Positions 33,017-44,760 of a stretch of 64,000 nucleotides of DNA are shown one piece after another; position 1 is the first letter of the stretch, and each line of letters opens with the position of its first letter. The translations under genes and the position numbers were made by a program. Source of the DNA: Chenopodium formosanum (Eukaryota > Streptophyta > Magnoliopsida > Caryophyllales > Amaranthaceae); contig CM044875.1 in NCBI GenBank assembly GCA_024500155.1, positions 19,801,203-19,865,202 on the forward strand, written 5' to 3'. The notes under the pieces are model-generated. The model saw only the letters and a list, made by a program, of their open reading frames with translations, was not told the DNA's origin and did not search any database.

Positions 33017-33175
33017 GGTTACTTTATGAGTGTAATAAAAGTTCGTTACTCAATTAGTGTGTCATAGGGGTTACTTGGTTAGTGTTTATAGGGGTTAGTT
33101 AAATTAATGTTATACGCGTTACACAATTAATATTACAAAAATTACTCGATCAATGTTATAGCGGTACTCTATTTT
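33017..33175 (+). repeat. Degenerate ~24 bp minisatellite
   Basis: About six imperfect units of the type GTTACTCAATTAGTGT(T)ATAGGG, decaying rightward into a T-tract. No gene is seen here. Confidence 0.55.
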
Positions 33176-33299
33176 TTTTTTTTTTTTTAACGGCCACATG
33201 GTAAGGAGAAATATTAAAGTAAACATTTATTTATTTGTTAAAAGTAATTATTTGTTAAAAGTAAACTGGAAAAAAAAAAAAAAAAAAAAAAAAAAACCG
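33176..33299. repeat. Poly-T and poly-A tracts upstream of the DCD gene
   Basis: A T-run at 33172-33188 and an A-run at 33270-33296 flank AT-rich sequence. Another A-run (33358-33380) separates two copies of TTCCCATTGTAGCG, one on each side. The latter arrangement suggests a small insertion with a 14 bp duplication. Confidence 0.5.
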
Positions 33300-33459
33300 T
33301 ACTGGTCGAAAACATTGCTCTCTTCTCATTCTCTCAATTTCCCATTGTAGCGTTTGTAAAAAAAAAAAAAAAAAAAAAAAATTCCCATTGTAGCGCACTC
33401 AACATTCTCCATTAGAACGACTTTTGCTATTTCTATCTTCCATTGAAGCAGCTACTTAG
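33300..33459 (+). other. Probable 5' UTR exon of the DCD gene
   Basis: CT-rich leader ending GCTACTTAG|GTAAGATG (donor at 33460). It lies just upstream of an AT-rich intron-like region that reaches the start codon at 34453. The exact transcription start is not visible. Confidence 0.45.
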
Positions 33460-33605
33460 GTAAGATGTTTTATTTATTATTGTAATCATCGAATTTCATT
33501 TTCACAATCGAAGGTTTATCGTTAATTTAATTCTCAGTTTACTCAATTTAGGGTTCTTCGTATAATGTTATATTTTAATATAATTTGCCTTAAATGTTAT
33601 GATGT

Positions 33606-33905
33606 AACTATGAATTGGGACCTTTTCTCCCCACATTTATGAGCCTTACTTGATGATTGAATAAAATGATTTGCTAATGTGTTGCAGAACCCTTTTGTGA
33701 TAGGATCGAACTATGAAATTGTAACTTTTTCCCTAAATTTATGAGCTTATTTGATGATTGAATCATAATTAGTTGCTAATGTGTTGCAGAACCCTTTAAT
33801 GATAGGATAGAACTATGAAATTGTACTCTTTCTTCCTAAATTTATGAGCCTTATTTGAAAATTGAATCAAATTTTGTTGCAAATGTGTTGCAGAACCTTT
33901 TATGA
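33606..33905 (+). repeat. Three ~102 bp tandem units carrying an acceptor-like motif
   Basis: Units start at AACTATGAA (33606, 33709, 33811). Each ends with TGTTGCAG followed by AACC, placing AG at 33687, 33789 and 33893. Each AG sits after TTGCTAAT/TTGCAAAT, which resembles a branch-site/acceptor arrangement. The repeats lie in the presumed 5' UTR intron of the DCD gene. Confidence 0.75.
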
Positions 33906-34221
33906 AGTTGAACTTTTCTCCCTCCTGCCTTAGTTCAAGGACGGGGCGGAGGGTAGGTATTACTAGGTTGAAATGTTACGAAGATTTTGATGTATGGAGT
34001 TTTTTGTTTCGTGGCATAATCGAGTCTGTCGATGTAAAAACTGTCATAAGTGTTCTCCCGTAATCACATCTGTCAAGATTATTAGCCATTGAGCTATTCT
34101 GGCAATCTTTGAAAGAATATTAGCTAGTGCCTACCTTAGCAATCGGGAAGATTTGGCGGGACTTTTACTGATTATGAGTCATATGACTACCATTTTATTC
34201 ATGAATCTTCAAAACTCCGGC

Positions 34222-34252
<31 letters not shown>

Positions 34253-34452
34253 CGCTGAGTATGGAATCATATGAATGATCTTATCAGCTGTTTTCACAGA
34301 GGAGAGGTTAACTGTGATTCATATACATATTTTTAAACTCTAGATTACTACAATGTGCAATATGCCCTTAATTTTTTCCCCCTAGCATATCTTTTCTTTG
34401 AATTAAACAAGGTTTTTCTATGTACTGATTAGTGCATTAACCTACTTTTACT

Positions 34453-37400
34453 ATGAAGTTTCACCATTTGGGACGTTTATTTGGAAAGGAAAACAGAATG
34501 GTGCGGAAGAAGAGTCAGAAAAAAGCTGAGCTTGCTAATAGCTCCTCTCAAGCATCAACTGAGAAGAAGACTCCGGAATCTTTGAAGCTCACTGCTAAAC
34601 AGCTGAAGAGATTAAAGAAATGGAGGTTGCGAAGAGCAAACAGAAAAGAATCTGCCTCACAGAGTCAAGTCACAAATGAGGATAAGAACAGGATGGCAGC
34701 AATAGTGGATAAAGAAAGCAATCCGAATACGAGTGATGTTGGCAATGAGAATGGTGCTCCCACGGGGAACAAAAATAAGAAATATAGAAACACGAAGCAT
34801 GAGCCAAAAAGCAATGATAAGGAAAAGAACAAGAAAGCAGCAAGAGTAGAAAAAGAAAGCAATATGAATTTAAGGGATAGAAGGAAAGATGACGGTTCTG
34901 TCAAGGAAGACAAAAAGAAAAAAAATAGAAACAGTAAGTCTGACCAAAAAAGGGTTGAGGCTCCAAATTCTGAGAATAAAGTTGGTGGATTGATCTTCAT
35001 GTGTAATGCAAAAACAAAACCTGATTGTTTTCGTTACAAAGTCATGGCCCTGCCTTCCAGCAAAAAGGAGGTTGTGCTTGGTATAAAGCCTGGTTTTAAG
35101 CTTTTCCTTTACGATTTTGATCTTAGGCTCTTGTATGGAATCTATGAAGCATCTTCTGCTGGGGGTATGAAACTTGAGCCAGATGCTTTTGGTGGGGCTT
35201 TCCCTGCTCAGGTGGATCACTGGATCATCTCCAAAAAAAAAAAAAAAAAAAAAGGTTTTATTTTTCTTAGTCATTTACCTTTATTTATTATTGATGTTGA
35301 TGCCACTTTTTCAGGTGCGCTTCAGAATTAATGAAGACTGTTTGCCTCTCCCTGAAAGTGTTTTTAAGAATGCAATTAAGGAAAACTATGATGAGAGAAC
35401 CCACAAATTCAAGACTGAAGTAACTTCTGAACAAGTAAGAATTTTCTCCTCTTTACATTCTTCTCTTTGGCTTGAAGTGGTGTTGATATTGTTGTTGATT
35501 TTTATTAGGAAAGACAAGATTTTATCCTAAATTTATACGGAGTAGCTATTAAACACTTCCTCGTATCATTATAATGGTTAAGCTTTCAAAGGGTGTTTCA
35601 TAATAATGGTTACACTTTACTGCATTCCAATTTTGGGTCTACTACCCACTTTATTTAATCCATTTCCTCACTCTGCTTTTCCCTCTTTAAAAACGGAGTA
35701 CAACACTCCACTAAACCTATATTTTTTTAGTTCCTCCTTTTTCTTGGCATTTCACTCTTTCTTTTCTTTTCTTTTTTTTTTTTTGTTTTTTTTTGTTTTT
35801 TTTTTTTGCTGTTGTTGTTCTTTTCTTAAACAACTCAACTCTAAACTATTATTAGTTATTCTATTCTTATGGCATTTGACTACTCCATACCTCTCTCTTA
35901 CTTTCCCGTCATCTCTCCCTAATTGTGAAAAGTTCAAGTGAAATCATTTATGAATTGGAGGGAGTAGAAAATAATCACTTAAAATCCTAATACTACCAAA
36001 ATAGGGAACTTTGTAGCTTGCAAATAATAAACAGAGAATGTATTTTAGCAAGCATTGTTACCTGTATGGGTGGGCAGAATTCGCCTATTTTTTAGAGAAA
36101 GACAATTCATTTTGTTTAGGAAAAGAAAATTATCATTTATTTTATTGAGAAATTAAAGGTTATATTCCTATTATATTAAAGAGTAATGTGCAAGAGAAAA
36201 AAAAAACTACATTATATATCTTACAAAAAAGTATATAAGTTATCTTTTATGTATGAAATGAACTTTCATAAAATATTTATTATCCAATTTTTAAGAGTAT
36301 ACAAAAACTTTTTTATAGTAGGACTGTAAGTCATAATTCTATTTTTCTTTTTTATTATGTGCAACAAAGGAGTATTATTTGTGAGACATAAAATATTCCT
36401 TGGTTGCACATAATAAGAAACAGAGGTAGAAAAAAAAAAAGTGGATCTATTATTATTAGATTGTCAAAAATGTCTTTATAAGCAAAATGGTGCAACTAAT
36501 TTGGGACATAAGGGATATATTATTATGAACTTATCAAATCATAAGAAAATGTTGTGATAAGTGGTAAAGATTTAATCATTTTATGATGATCATGGATTGA
36601 GGCTTGATGTAATACACCTTAGACAGTGGCATATTTGTAAGACATTAGCTTAGAATCAATATATGATTAATATTGTTACTTTTCTTAAATTCTCGTAAGT
36701 GGGACTTGGCCACATAGTTAGCCTTGACTCCATGAAGTATTGAAGTATCTATATTACTCGAATTATACATATGAATGACCCACATCCAAGGCTAGTTGTA
36801 GAGCAAAGAGTTTGACACACTTATTGGTATTTAGGGCTAAGTTTTTTCTCGTAAAATTAAGATTAGGGAGCAGGCTTAAATCTTAGAAATGAGTTTAAGT
36901 AAATCATATTTTGTTTGGCTTGGTGTTGCTACATCTAATAATATTAATCTCTAATTCTTACTTCTTTTAAAAGGGACCCTCATGTCATACTTCATTTCAC
37001 AAATGGAAAAATACTATTGGAAATCAAACTATTAAAGATTCTTTGGAACATTTTTAATTTTTTTTTTTTTTTTTTTTAATTTATACTTTCTCAAGTGAAC
37101 ATGTGGTATTGCTTATTTCGTGAAGGGCCCTAATTTGCTAATTTTATGGCTAATTGAACAATCTAATGATTGCTCCATTACCTTAATTCTAAATTTACTA
37201 AATTTTACCTAGTTTACACCTATCTTAACCAAATTTGACCACCACCTGTCGCCATTACCCCTTGGTGTGGTGACTATCTTATTTAAGTTGTTTGTTTGAA
37301 GTTTTTCGTGTTCTGGGTTGTTCTTAATCTAGAGGAATGAGAAAGTATATGGTCTGCAATTAAAAACTATATTTAACTAAAGATTAGTAGATTGTTTAGG

Positions 37401-40400
37401 CCATAGGTTCATCTCATTAAGCTCGACTGGTACAATGTTTGTCACTTGAAGAAGCAAACTTCAATGTTGTTAGGAGACTGAACTTTTTTTTATTTTTATT
37501 ATTTTTTTCGTAGGCTTGGGCCTGTAATGGCGTCTAGACACACAACAATAGATAAAAAGCATTCAAAATACAAGTTGCTTTTATTAATCGTGACTAGTAC
37601 GACACTAAAGAGCTTACTAAGGAATCCTCACAAGCCCAATGCATGTTCAAACATGCATATCCGCCCACTACACCCGCTATATGGTAACCGCTCACTAGTT
37701 TAAATCCCTTGAATGAACATAGGGGTGCTTCCACATTAACTAGCGGTCAACTGCATTACCCCACTATTATCATGCATCCTATAAGTTTGGTGTTATGCAC
37801 AAGTGGTGGTGCTGCTAGGTGGGCGTGGCCTGTTTATTACAAGATAACCACTCACTCTCTAGTGTAATTGCCCACTAACATAATGCTCCTCCTTTCTAGG
37901 TGCGATGTCGTTAGTGGAATTATCGTTTAGGAACCGTTGTTGACCTCTGTTTAACTATTCGTTTGTTAGCCAATCTCTTTCCATGGAAGTTATACTCAAT
38001 CGGGTGCCATCTCAGCATAATCTTCCTACCATTGTAGGAGGATCGGAGCAACGTGGGTAGTTTAACTTAACCGCCCACCCTCCTAAAATAAAAAAGACAA
38101 TCCGCAACCGCACACTATGTCAAGTAACTTCTTCGTGGTAACCACCACTCATGAATCATGATCGTACTACTAAAGTCGTGGCAACCTACTCCACCCATAA
38201 GGTTCTTCCAAAGCAATTGTCCTAAGCACAAGTCTTCATGATCCTTACTAAAGTGGTGTTCACGAAAACCGTCGGCTAAGCCACATTTGTTGTCACGTGG
38301 CAATTGCTAGGTAATTACTAACTAAGGTAACTACCTCCCACGATCTTCATTTCTATGGTGAACATGGTAACAACCTTTTGAGAGCCTCAAACATGCAGTT
38401 GAGCACTCGAGCAGCGTGTGCGTGTGCAAGCCTCGCACCATTGGGTTAGTATGCCTTGTTTTGAGCCATCGGGTAGGTTGGTTTTAGTCTATCAACCTTA
38501 ATTATCCCTCACGTGTTATAGCCCCTTTTGGTCTCTTTACGTCAATGACTATGCCCATGGCTCATGGCCATGAAGCCACTCATGGTCGGTCGTCACACTT
38601 GTCCCCTTAAAAGCATTATTTTGCAACGGTCAATATGCTTTGAGCCCATTCCTTGACTTAACTTCGACCGTAAGGTCATCTATGAGTTAATGGGAGTCCA
38701 TGTAGGCCCCCAATTAATATCATAGGTTAGGATGGAGTTTTACCCACTTAAATCCTTATGTGCACGCGCGTGTTGTTGCGACAAGGCCTAGGCCTAGGAT
38801 GCTAAGCCACTAAGCATATGAGATCATTATCAATGACATCCCAAGCCTTACATACAAGTGTGATTACCCTAGATCCCACAATAGTTTGGTCTCCTTGACT
38901 CGATGCCCCACCCGCTTGTGGGGTCTCATGGTTTCCCGTAGGTCTCGCATGCCTATGTGGGATGGTTGACGCTTTTGGTTGACCAAAGTGACCGTGATAG
39001 TAAGCTAGTAATTAACTATTTGACTAAAAGTTTGGTTAGTAAAATAATCATTAATGGTGGGCTAGCCAATTAAAAGAGCAATAGGAGCATGTAATGAAAT
39101 ATGCTTAATCATATAGGTCCCATTTAATAATAAAAAAAGCCATCAAGTTAAATTTTCAATACTACGATGCCGCCATGTAGAATTTCTTAAAAAGATTATT
39201 AAATGATTTATAGAAACCTTCAAATAAAAAAATTTCACACTTGTCGGATCCCTATACCTATGTACCTATGTCTGAATTTAGGTTGGTGTCCCCGTATCTT
39301 TAATTTTAAAATTTTCCATAGCATACAATTGTATCCGCACTTGTATCCAACAGTCTTACCTATGTTTATTCAACATAGGGTATAAGCGTACAAGCTATGT
39401 TACTTGGATTGGGGTACCCTCCGGGTACGAGTTCAAATGTCCGATTTGGCTATTTTATGAAAAAGTTCCATGATTTTGAACTGAAAATGAAGTGTTTGAG
39501 TGTCATACCCACGTTCGAGTGTCGAGGGTTCGACATGGGTACTTGAGGTGAAATGAAGAGTACGTGTGTGACATAGCATTCAAGGGAAAAGTGTCTTGAA
39601 AGTGAATGTGATTCGTTTTCTACCACCACTGAACTTATTGGGCCTAAATATTTTGTTTGGAGCAGATTGCATGATATTTCTTCCGTTTTTTTTTAAAATC
39701 GCAACGTTTGGGATTTCACGCTTGCCAATAACTTAAATTTCTTAAGTTATTATGTGGTAAAAATTATAAAAAGTTGATATTATGAAAGTATATTTTGGGA
39801 CTAATCTAACATATCACACATGACCATTTTTTTCAAAGTATAAATTACAAAATAGGATTAAAGGAGTGTGTGTGAATAATGTAAATTCTAAACGTTGCGA
39901 CATAAAAAAGAGAGGAAGTACATAATTACATACAATAGCTTGGATCGCATCTTCACCATCCGTTCCTTTGCAGGTGAAGAAACTGAGATCCCTGTTCCGC
40001 CCTATTCACCAGCTTCATTTGAAGGATCATCCTGTCATTCTGAAGCCTGCATCATCTTCTGATCGACTTTTTGTCTCTGAGATGGAGTACCGCAGATATG
40101 GCCTCCGACCAGAATTACGTAATATGGGGCAAGATACAGTTTCCTATGCTCCTGTTCCAGATTCTTATGGGACTAATCAAGAGAGGGAGCAACTTTTCAG
40201 GAGCTCTGCTACACTATACAAGGATACACCATGTGTGCAGGAGCAACTCTATAGGATTCCTGCCCCGCTGTACAGGGACGTGTCCTATACACAGGAGATG
40301 TTAGCGAAGCCTGCCCCAGTTTATGGGTCTTTTTCCTCGTTGCAAGAACCAGCAGTTGCTCATCATGAGCCATTTTATTTAAGTGAAAATGAGTATCGAA

Positions 40401-40939
40401 TGTATGGTTTGCGAGGTCTAAGTGAGCATAAACCATCGTTATCAGCCACAACAAGGCCAAGTAATGAGTTGGATGGTTACCAAGAGAATCAATACCACTC
40501 TCATGATCCATTCAAAAGTTCAACAAGGGCAGGGGCTGAGACTTATGGGGCATACTCGCAGGCGACAGTAGTGACCCTTTCTGATCCTTTCACAAGTTTA
40601 ACTAGGGCAGGGGCTGATGCTTATGGGGCATACTCGCAGGCGACAGTAACCCCTTCTGATCCATTCAGAAGTTTAACAAGTGCAGGGGCTGATACTTATG
40701 GGGTATACTCGCAGTCAACAGTGACTGAGGCTTATCGTAGTGACTTGGGGCTTGCAAATAATGCTGTTGATTACCATTTACCAAGAAGGGTTGCTGATGA
40801 AGGGCTGTATTTATCTTATGCCTCTCGTGATCTCTCTGCATACAACCAGAGAAGTCATGTTGGTGCTCAATCTGAGCTTGCACCTGCATCTGTTTCATCT
40901 CGATATTCATTTGCAGGGGGATCCTATTCCTATAGATAA
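34453..40939 (+). CDS. DCD (development and cell death) domain protein, three coding exons
   Basis: Exons 34453-35211, 35315-35434 and 39974-40939, all phase 0, giving 614 residues. N-terminal 175 residues: Lys/Arg/Ser-rich, highly charged, with basic clusters (KQLKRLKKWRLRR) suggesting nuclear localisation. DCD domain at about 177-305: GGLIFMCNAKTKPDCFRYKV, LFLYDFDLRLLYGIYEA, AFGGAFPAQVRFRINEDC, and the closing KKLRSLFRP. This plant-specific domain is linked to stress and cell-death responses. The C-terminus has two EYRxYGLR motifs (FVSEMEYRRYGLRPE; YLSENEYRMYGLRG) and three tandem DPF-S-T-AGA-YG-YSQ-TV repeats from about residue 471. A second ATG at 34498 (MVRKKSQ) is an alternative start. 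Intron 2 is 4.5 kb and full of repeats. Confidence 0.9.
35551..35967. repeat. Possible Stowaway-like MITE in the DCD intron
   Basis: The right end GAATTGGAGGGAG followed by TA is a good Stowaway terminus. The left end AACACTTCCTCGTATCATTA is only loosely complementary. Internal pyrimidine tracts are long. Confidence 0.4.
36338..36425. repeat. Short foldback element
   Basis: CTATTTTTCTTTTTTATTATGTGCAACAAAGGA-type left arm is matched by a right arm ending GCACATAATAAGAAACAG. The arms are ~30 bp with few mismatches. The TATTATGTGCAAC phrase recurs in the Stowaway-type element near 41570, suggesting a related family. Confidence 0.5.
37500..39170. other. Unclassified intron segment, probably an old transposable element
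   Basis: Base composition and word usage differ from the surrounding AT-rich intron (many CCACTC, CCGCCCAC, ATGGTAAC phrases). I found no ORF of note, LTR ends or terminal repeats. Just after it, 39395-39600 has 'GGGTACGAGTTC...GTCGAGGGTTCGACATGGGTAC', a phrase style common in dispersed dicot repeats. Confidence 0.35.
39680..39918. mobile_element. Stowaway-like MITE next to the DCD third exon
   Basis: Left end CTTCCGTTTTTTTTAAAATC followed by GCAACGTTTGGGA. The right end, reverse-complemented, is CTTCCTCTCTTTTTTATGTC followed by GCAACGTTTAGAA. TA follows the right end; the left flank is degenerate. It ends 55 bp upstream of exon 3. Confidence 0.65.
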
Positions 40940-41518
40940 ATCAAAACTTCTATTGCACGGCATGGCTTCTTAGGCTTTGTTTCTTGTTTATGACAAGTAT
41001 TGGAGAGCCAAATGGAAGATTAGGTCAGCTGAATTCAGTGATCTGGTGATGTACTTGTTTAAATCGATTTCATTTATACCTTACCTTGATCTCTGGTAGT
41101 TGACTGGTAACTTGAAATCAGGTGGACACATCATACGAAAGTGCATTTTGAATGATAGTTACCAGTTAATGTTCATACACATCTGTAGAAGTTAGAGTGG
41201 GTGATGTCATGACGAAGTATCAATCTTAAGGATGCCTTTCCTAGCCGTTGCCAAACAACTTTATGCCTTCATTGTTACCTTTGTTATATTGTTTATTTGG
41301 TTTGTTTATCATCAATGAATTAGCTTGATAGCCGAGTGAAGTGAATTGTGTGAAGCGAACAGAATATAACTGTCTGATTAAAGTGTAGGAATGCAGAATA
41401 CCTTCTTAAAGTGTTGACCCTTTTTAACCTATCTGTATAAACAAGTCAGCATGAGTTTTTATACTACGTAATAAAAGATGAGTTTGGTTACTATTGACGT
41501 AATGAATGTGAAATTAAC
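40940..41518 (+). other. 3' flank of the DCD gene
   Basis: Presumed 3' untranslated region and downstream spacer, with no ORF or repeat recognised. Polyadenylation-like AATGAATTAG and AATAAAAGATG words occur near 41315 and 41470. Confidence 0.4.
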
Positions 41519-41729
41519 TACTACCTCCGTTAACAGTTATTTTTAATATTTGCCATTTTCACTTGCTATCTATTATGTGCAACAATTTTTTTTCTTTCCA
41601 TTTTTAGTAACTTTTTGCCTACAAAATGACCGTATTACCCTTAAACAACTTAGACATCTAATTAAATTATGAACCTGATTTAACTCTTTACCTAATGAAT
41701 GTGATTATTGTAATCATTTTCACCAAATA

Positions 41730-41734
41730 TCATA
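41730..41734 (+). other. Target-site duplication, left
   Basis: TCATA immediately before the LTR at 41735. The same five bases follow the right LTR at 50417-50421. Confidence 0.9.
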
Positions 41735-43596
41735 TGTAGACACCCATTTGTGTCTCCCCAAAACCAAACCCAGTGATGAATGCCTTTCACGTTGTGTTAT
41801 TATCGAATTAGGTGAAAGTGATTTGGAAGTCAAGTGTTGCGGTTTAGTTTTATTAAATTCTTTTCTCTCTGTTTTTGAAAATGACTTTATTTATTTGAAA
41901 ATAGCCGAACCAGTTTATTTTGGTCCATAATTAAGGTCCAATAATAGTGTAGATGGATGAGGCTCGAAGAGACCTTTCCAACGATATATTATAAGCCCGA
42001 TTCCGATGAATATTGAGGAAGTTATGGCCAAAATACTAAACTGGGCCTGGTTAATTATTTAAATACGGCACAATGATCTAGAGGAGGGCCCAATATTAAT
42101 TATTATTCCTAAAATTATTAGGATTAATTATAGTTTTCTAGAAGTTTCTAGAAGGTTCCTTTTAATTCTAATATTATTAGATTTAATAATTAATTATCTT
42201 TAATAGATTTTTATTTGGAATAAAATATCGTTTTGTTATCTTAAATATATATTTTATCTTCTGTACGGATTCCGTAGATCAAGTTGATTAAAGATCGGAT
42301 TCCGCGTGAAGAAAACACGCTAATACAGGTTGTCGCCAAACGACAAGTCTGTCGCCGCGCGACAGAGTCGATTCCTGGCGACAGCGTGTAGTTTTATTCC
42401 TTATCAAATTCTATGATTTTTCCGGACTATTTTCCTTATAAATAGGGTCCAAATTCCTGTTTTTCAAAAGATTTCACAATCATCAATTCTCTCTATTCTC
42501 TCTTGAGCAATATTGCTTAATTCTTATTTTTTCTCTCTTTTTCTAAACTAGCCTTTTTAAATACAATATTCCGCATTCACAAGACTGAGAGTCTCTTAGC
42601 CAAGTTCGAAGTTGCCTTCGCCCTAGACGTGAAAGGTTGATAATTTCTGAGGGTTTGGTCCAAAACTAGTCTAAACTTTATTTAATTTGATTTTAATTTA
42701 ATTCTTTAATTATTCTTTATTATTTTCGTTGAAGTTTACTAACTTGTGTATTTTGTTATTAGAAAGAGGTACGAGACTTCAAAGTATGTAATCTTATTAC
42801 TCTCTTTCACAATGTAGATTGCATGCTTATTATTGTTTATGATTCCTAGTATCATGTTAGGATGTTATTTTATGCTTTCTAGTATCATGTTTAGGGTGCC
42901 TTTACTTTTCTAATATCATGTTAGTACCATGTTAGGTTTAAAGCTTTGATCTTTATTGTTTAGTGACATGCTAGGGTTTGTTATTAATCTTGTTAGTATC
43001 ATGCCTAGGATCTTGCTATTATATTTAAGCTTTATTATATCATGTTATTATCATCGTTGTTATTGTTTGTTGTTTATTATTTAGGTTGCTTGATATATTA
43101 TTATTGTTATTGCTTGATCACACCTTTTATGCAGGTTGTTAAAGGGAATTTGTACTTGAAATCACGCTTAATGAGATAATTAATAATTTGGTTTAGGCTA
43201 ATGTGATTTTAACTCAAGTGATCGCTAATAATAGATTATTTGTGCATTAATATTCAACCAACATAGATAAACAGGTTAGGTTTAATATGATGTTTGTATG
43301 TTATTCGAAAAGCGCGCATGAATACGAGCAGAACAAAGTAGAGGCCTATTTTATAGGGCGGGTCCTTTCTTTTGTAGATTGGATTCGTACCCTCATCTCC
43401 GGACCCTGTTTGGTTCAAGACCTTATGGAGTAGTTGATGGTCCTTTTGGATTGTCTTTTGGGTTTACAAGTTCCTAAAACTTGTTGGCGACTCTTTTTGC
43501 TTTTGTCTTTCCCTTTGGAACGCCACCGTACTTTAGTGTATGATCACAGTGGGGTTCAAGTTTGGGGTTATCGTAATGCTTGAAATATTCCCTACA
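41735..43596 (+). repeat. 5' LTR of the LARD-like element
   Basis: 1862 bp, TGTAGACACCCA ... ATTCCCTACA. TATA box TATAAATA at 42437-42444. Carries a hairpin cluster at 42330-42384. A 60-codon frame at 41748 lies in U3 and is not called a gene. Confidence 0.92.
42330..42384. repeat. TGTCGCC/GGCGACA hairpin cluster in the 5' LTR
   Basis: Several TGTCGCC words and inverted GCGACA words alternate, about 50-100 bp upstream of the TATA box. It lacks one 21 bp hairpin present in the 3' LTR. Confidence 0.85.
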
Positions 43597-43602
43597 GTTT
43601 TT

Positions 43603-43620
43603 TGGCGACTCCACTGGGGG
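43603..43620 (+). other. Primer-binding-like site
   Basis: TGGCGACTCCACTGGGGG starts six bases after the LTR end. TGGCG...GGGG resembles the PBS style of several plant Ty3 families, but I did not assign the tRNA. Confidence 0.55.
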
Positions 43621-43919
43621 AGGATTTCTATTTATATTCCTGAAATTTATTTAATTTTGGCAATTATTTAGAATGAGCGGATGAGAGTTGAAAAATTCTA
43701 AGTATTTCATGTGCGTGATTTGATTAACATTATTGTCATATGCATTAAAAGGTCCTCATGGGAGCACCCCATGAGTCAATCCATAGGAATTTTACACGTA
43801 GGAAATTTGAGAAATATCTTTCATGACTAGAATCGAAAAGATGATGCGAAATCTGGTAAATTCGAAGAACACAAGAACTTGCCAAGGCATGTAGGAACTA
43901 GCGTCTAGAAAACAAGGCT

Positions 43920-43995
43920 TGTCGCCCGTAAAAAGTTTCTGTCGCCTGGCGACAGGAGCTTTTTTGCGGCGACAGTCCCTGTAGTCTGGCGCCAA
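43920..43995. repeat. Interior hairpin cluster 1
   Basis: Includes the perfect 17-mer palindrome CTGTCGCCTGGCGACAG at 43939-43955, followed by GCGGCGACAG and TCTGGCGCC. Confidence 0.85.
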
Positions 43996-44680
43996 GTTCT
44001 TCCAATACCGAGCCAGGGGTCTGCCTTCTTGCTTTGACCATTTCTAGTGTTGTTGGCTTGATTTTACTTATTGATTGAATCATTTTCTCACTTTTCTGAA
44101 CTCATATGTGTTCTACATATGGATATAACCCTCTGGGGGTTCCTGCTTCACCTGCCCAATGGAATATTCCACTATCATGTGCAAAGTTCAGATTTGGGTA
44201 CGTGTAATGTTTGTGAATCCACCAAACCATGGAGTCGAGTTCGATTTCATCACGCACTCGCGGAATCCTGTCCATTCGCTCCAACCCTCCCGGTAGGCTT
44301 GTGTGCATTGCATATGGATTCTTAACCATGGACCTTTTTGACTTAACTCATATCCTCGACCTTTAGAGAACTAGAGCCATGGTTAGGTTGCAAACTCATC
44401 ATATTGTGACTATGTAAACTACTTGTGCACCCTTGCTTGTATATATTATATATGTGTTAACCGTTTGTTTGACTTGTGTTAAAGACTAAATAAATTGACT
44501 AATGACTAAAAGGACTTTGTCTAATTAATTAATTTTGAATTAATTAAAGGCTAATAAATCAATCAATTCGACTTAGTACGACTTTAGGCATGTCCATTTA
44601 GAGTAAAATCACTGGAAACAGTCCAGATTAATGTTCCAGCAATGGCACAGAAATTTGGACTGTGGTGTTGCAGTTTAATG

Positions 44681-44760
44681 TCCGTCGCCTGGCGACAATT
44701 TTGTCGTCTGGCGACAGGCTCTAAACAGTGGCGACAGTCCTGTTGTTTTAGCGACAGTCC
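44681..44760. repeat. Interior hairpin cluster 2
   Basis: CCGTCGCCTGGCGACAA, TGTCGTCTGGCGACAGG, then GTGGCGACAGTCCTGTTG and AGCGACAGTCC. These are variants of the same palindrome, in the same order of full hairpins then half sites. Confidence 0.8.

Larger units (their letters stand above)
35435..39973 (+). other. Second coding intron of the DCD gene, repeat-filled
   Basis: 4539 bp. Contains a Stowaway-like element (35551-35967), a small hairpin repeat (36338-36425), a block of different, GC-richer composition (37500-39170) and a MITE (39680-39918). No coding gene is supported. Confidence 0.7.

Noticed and set aside
41748..41930. 60-codon frame in U3 of the LARD-like LTR, also at 48523-48729
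   Set aside because: The two copies are recent LTR duplicates, so conservation carries no information, and no ATG context or domain supports it.
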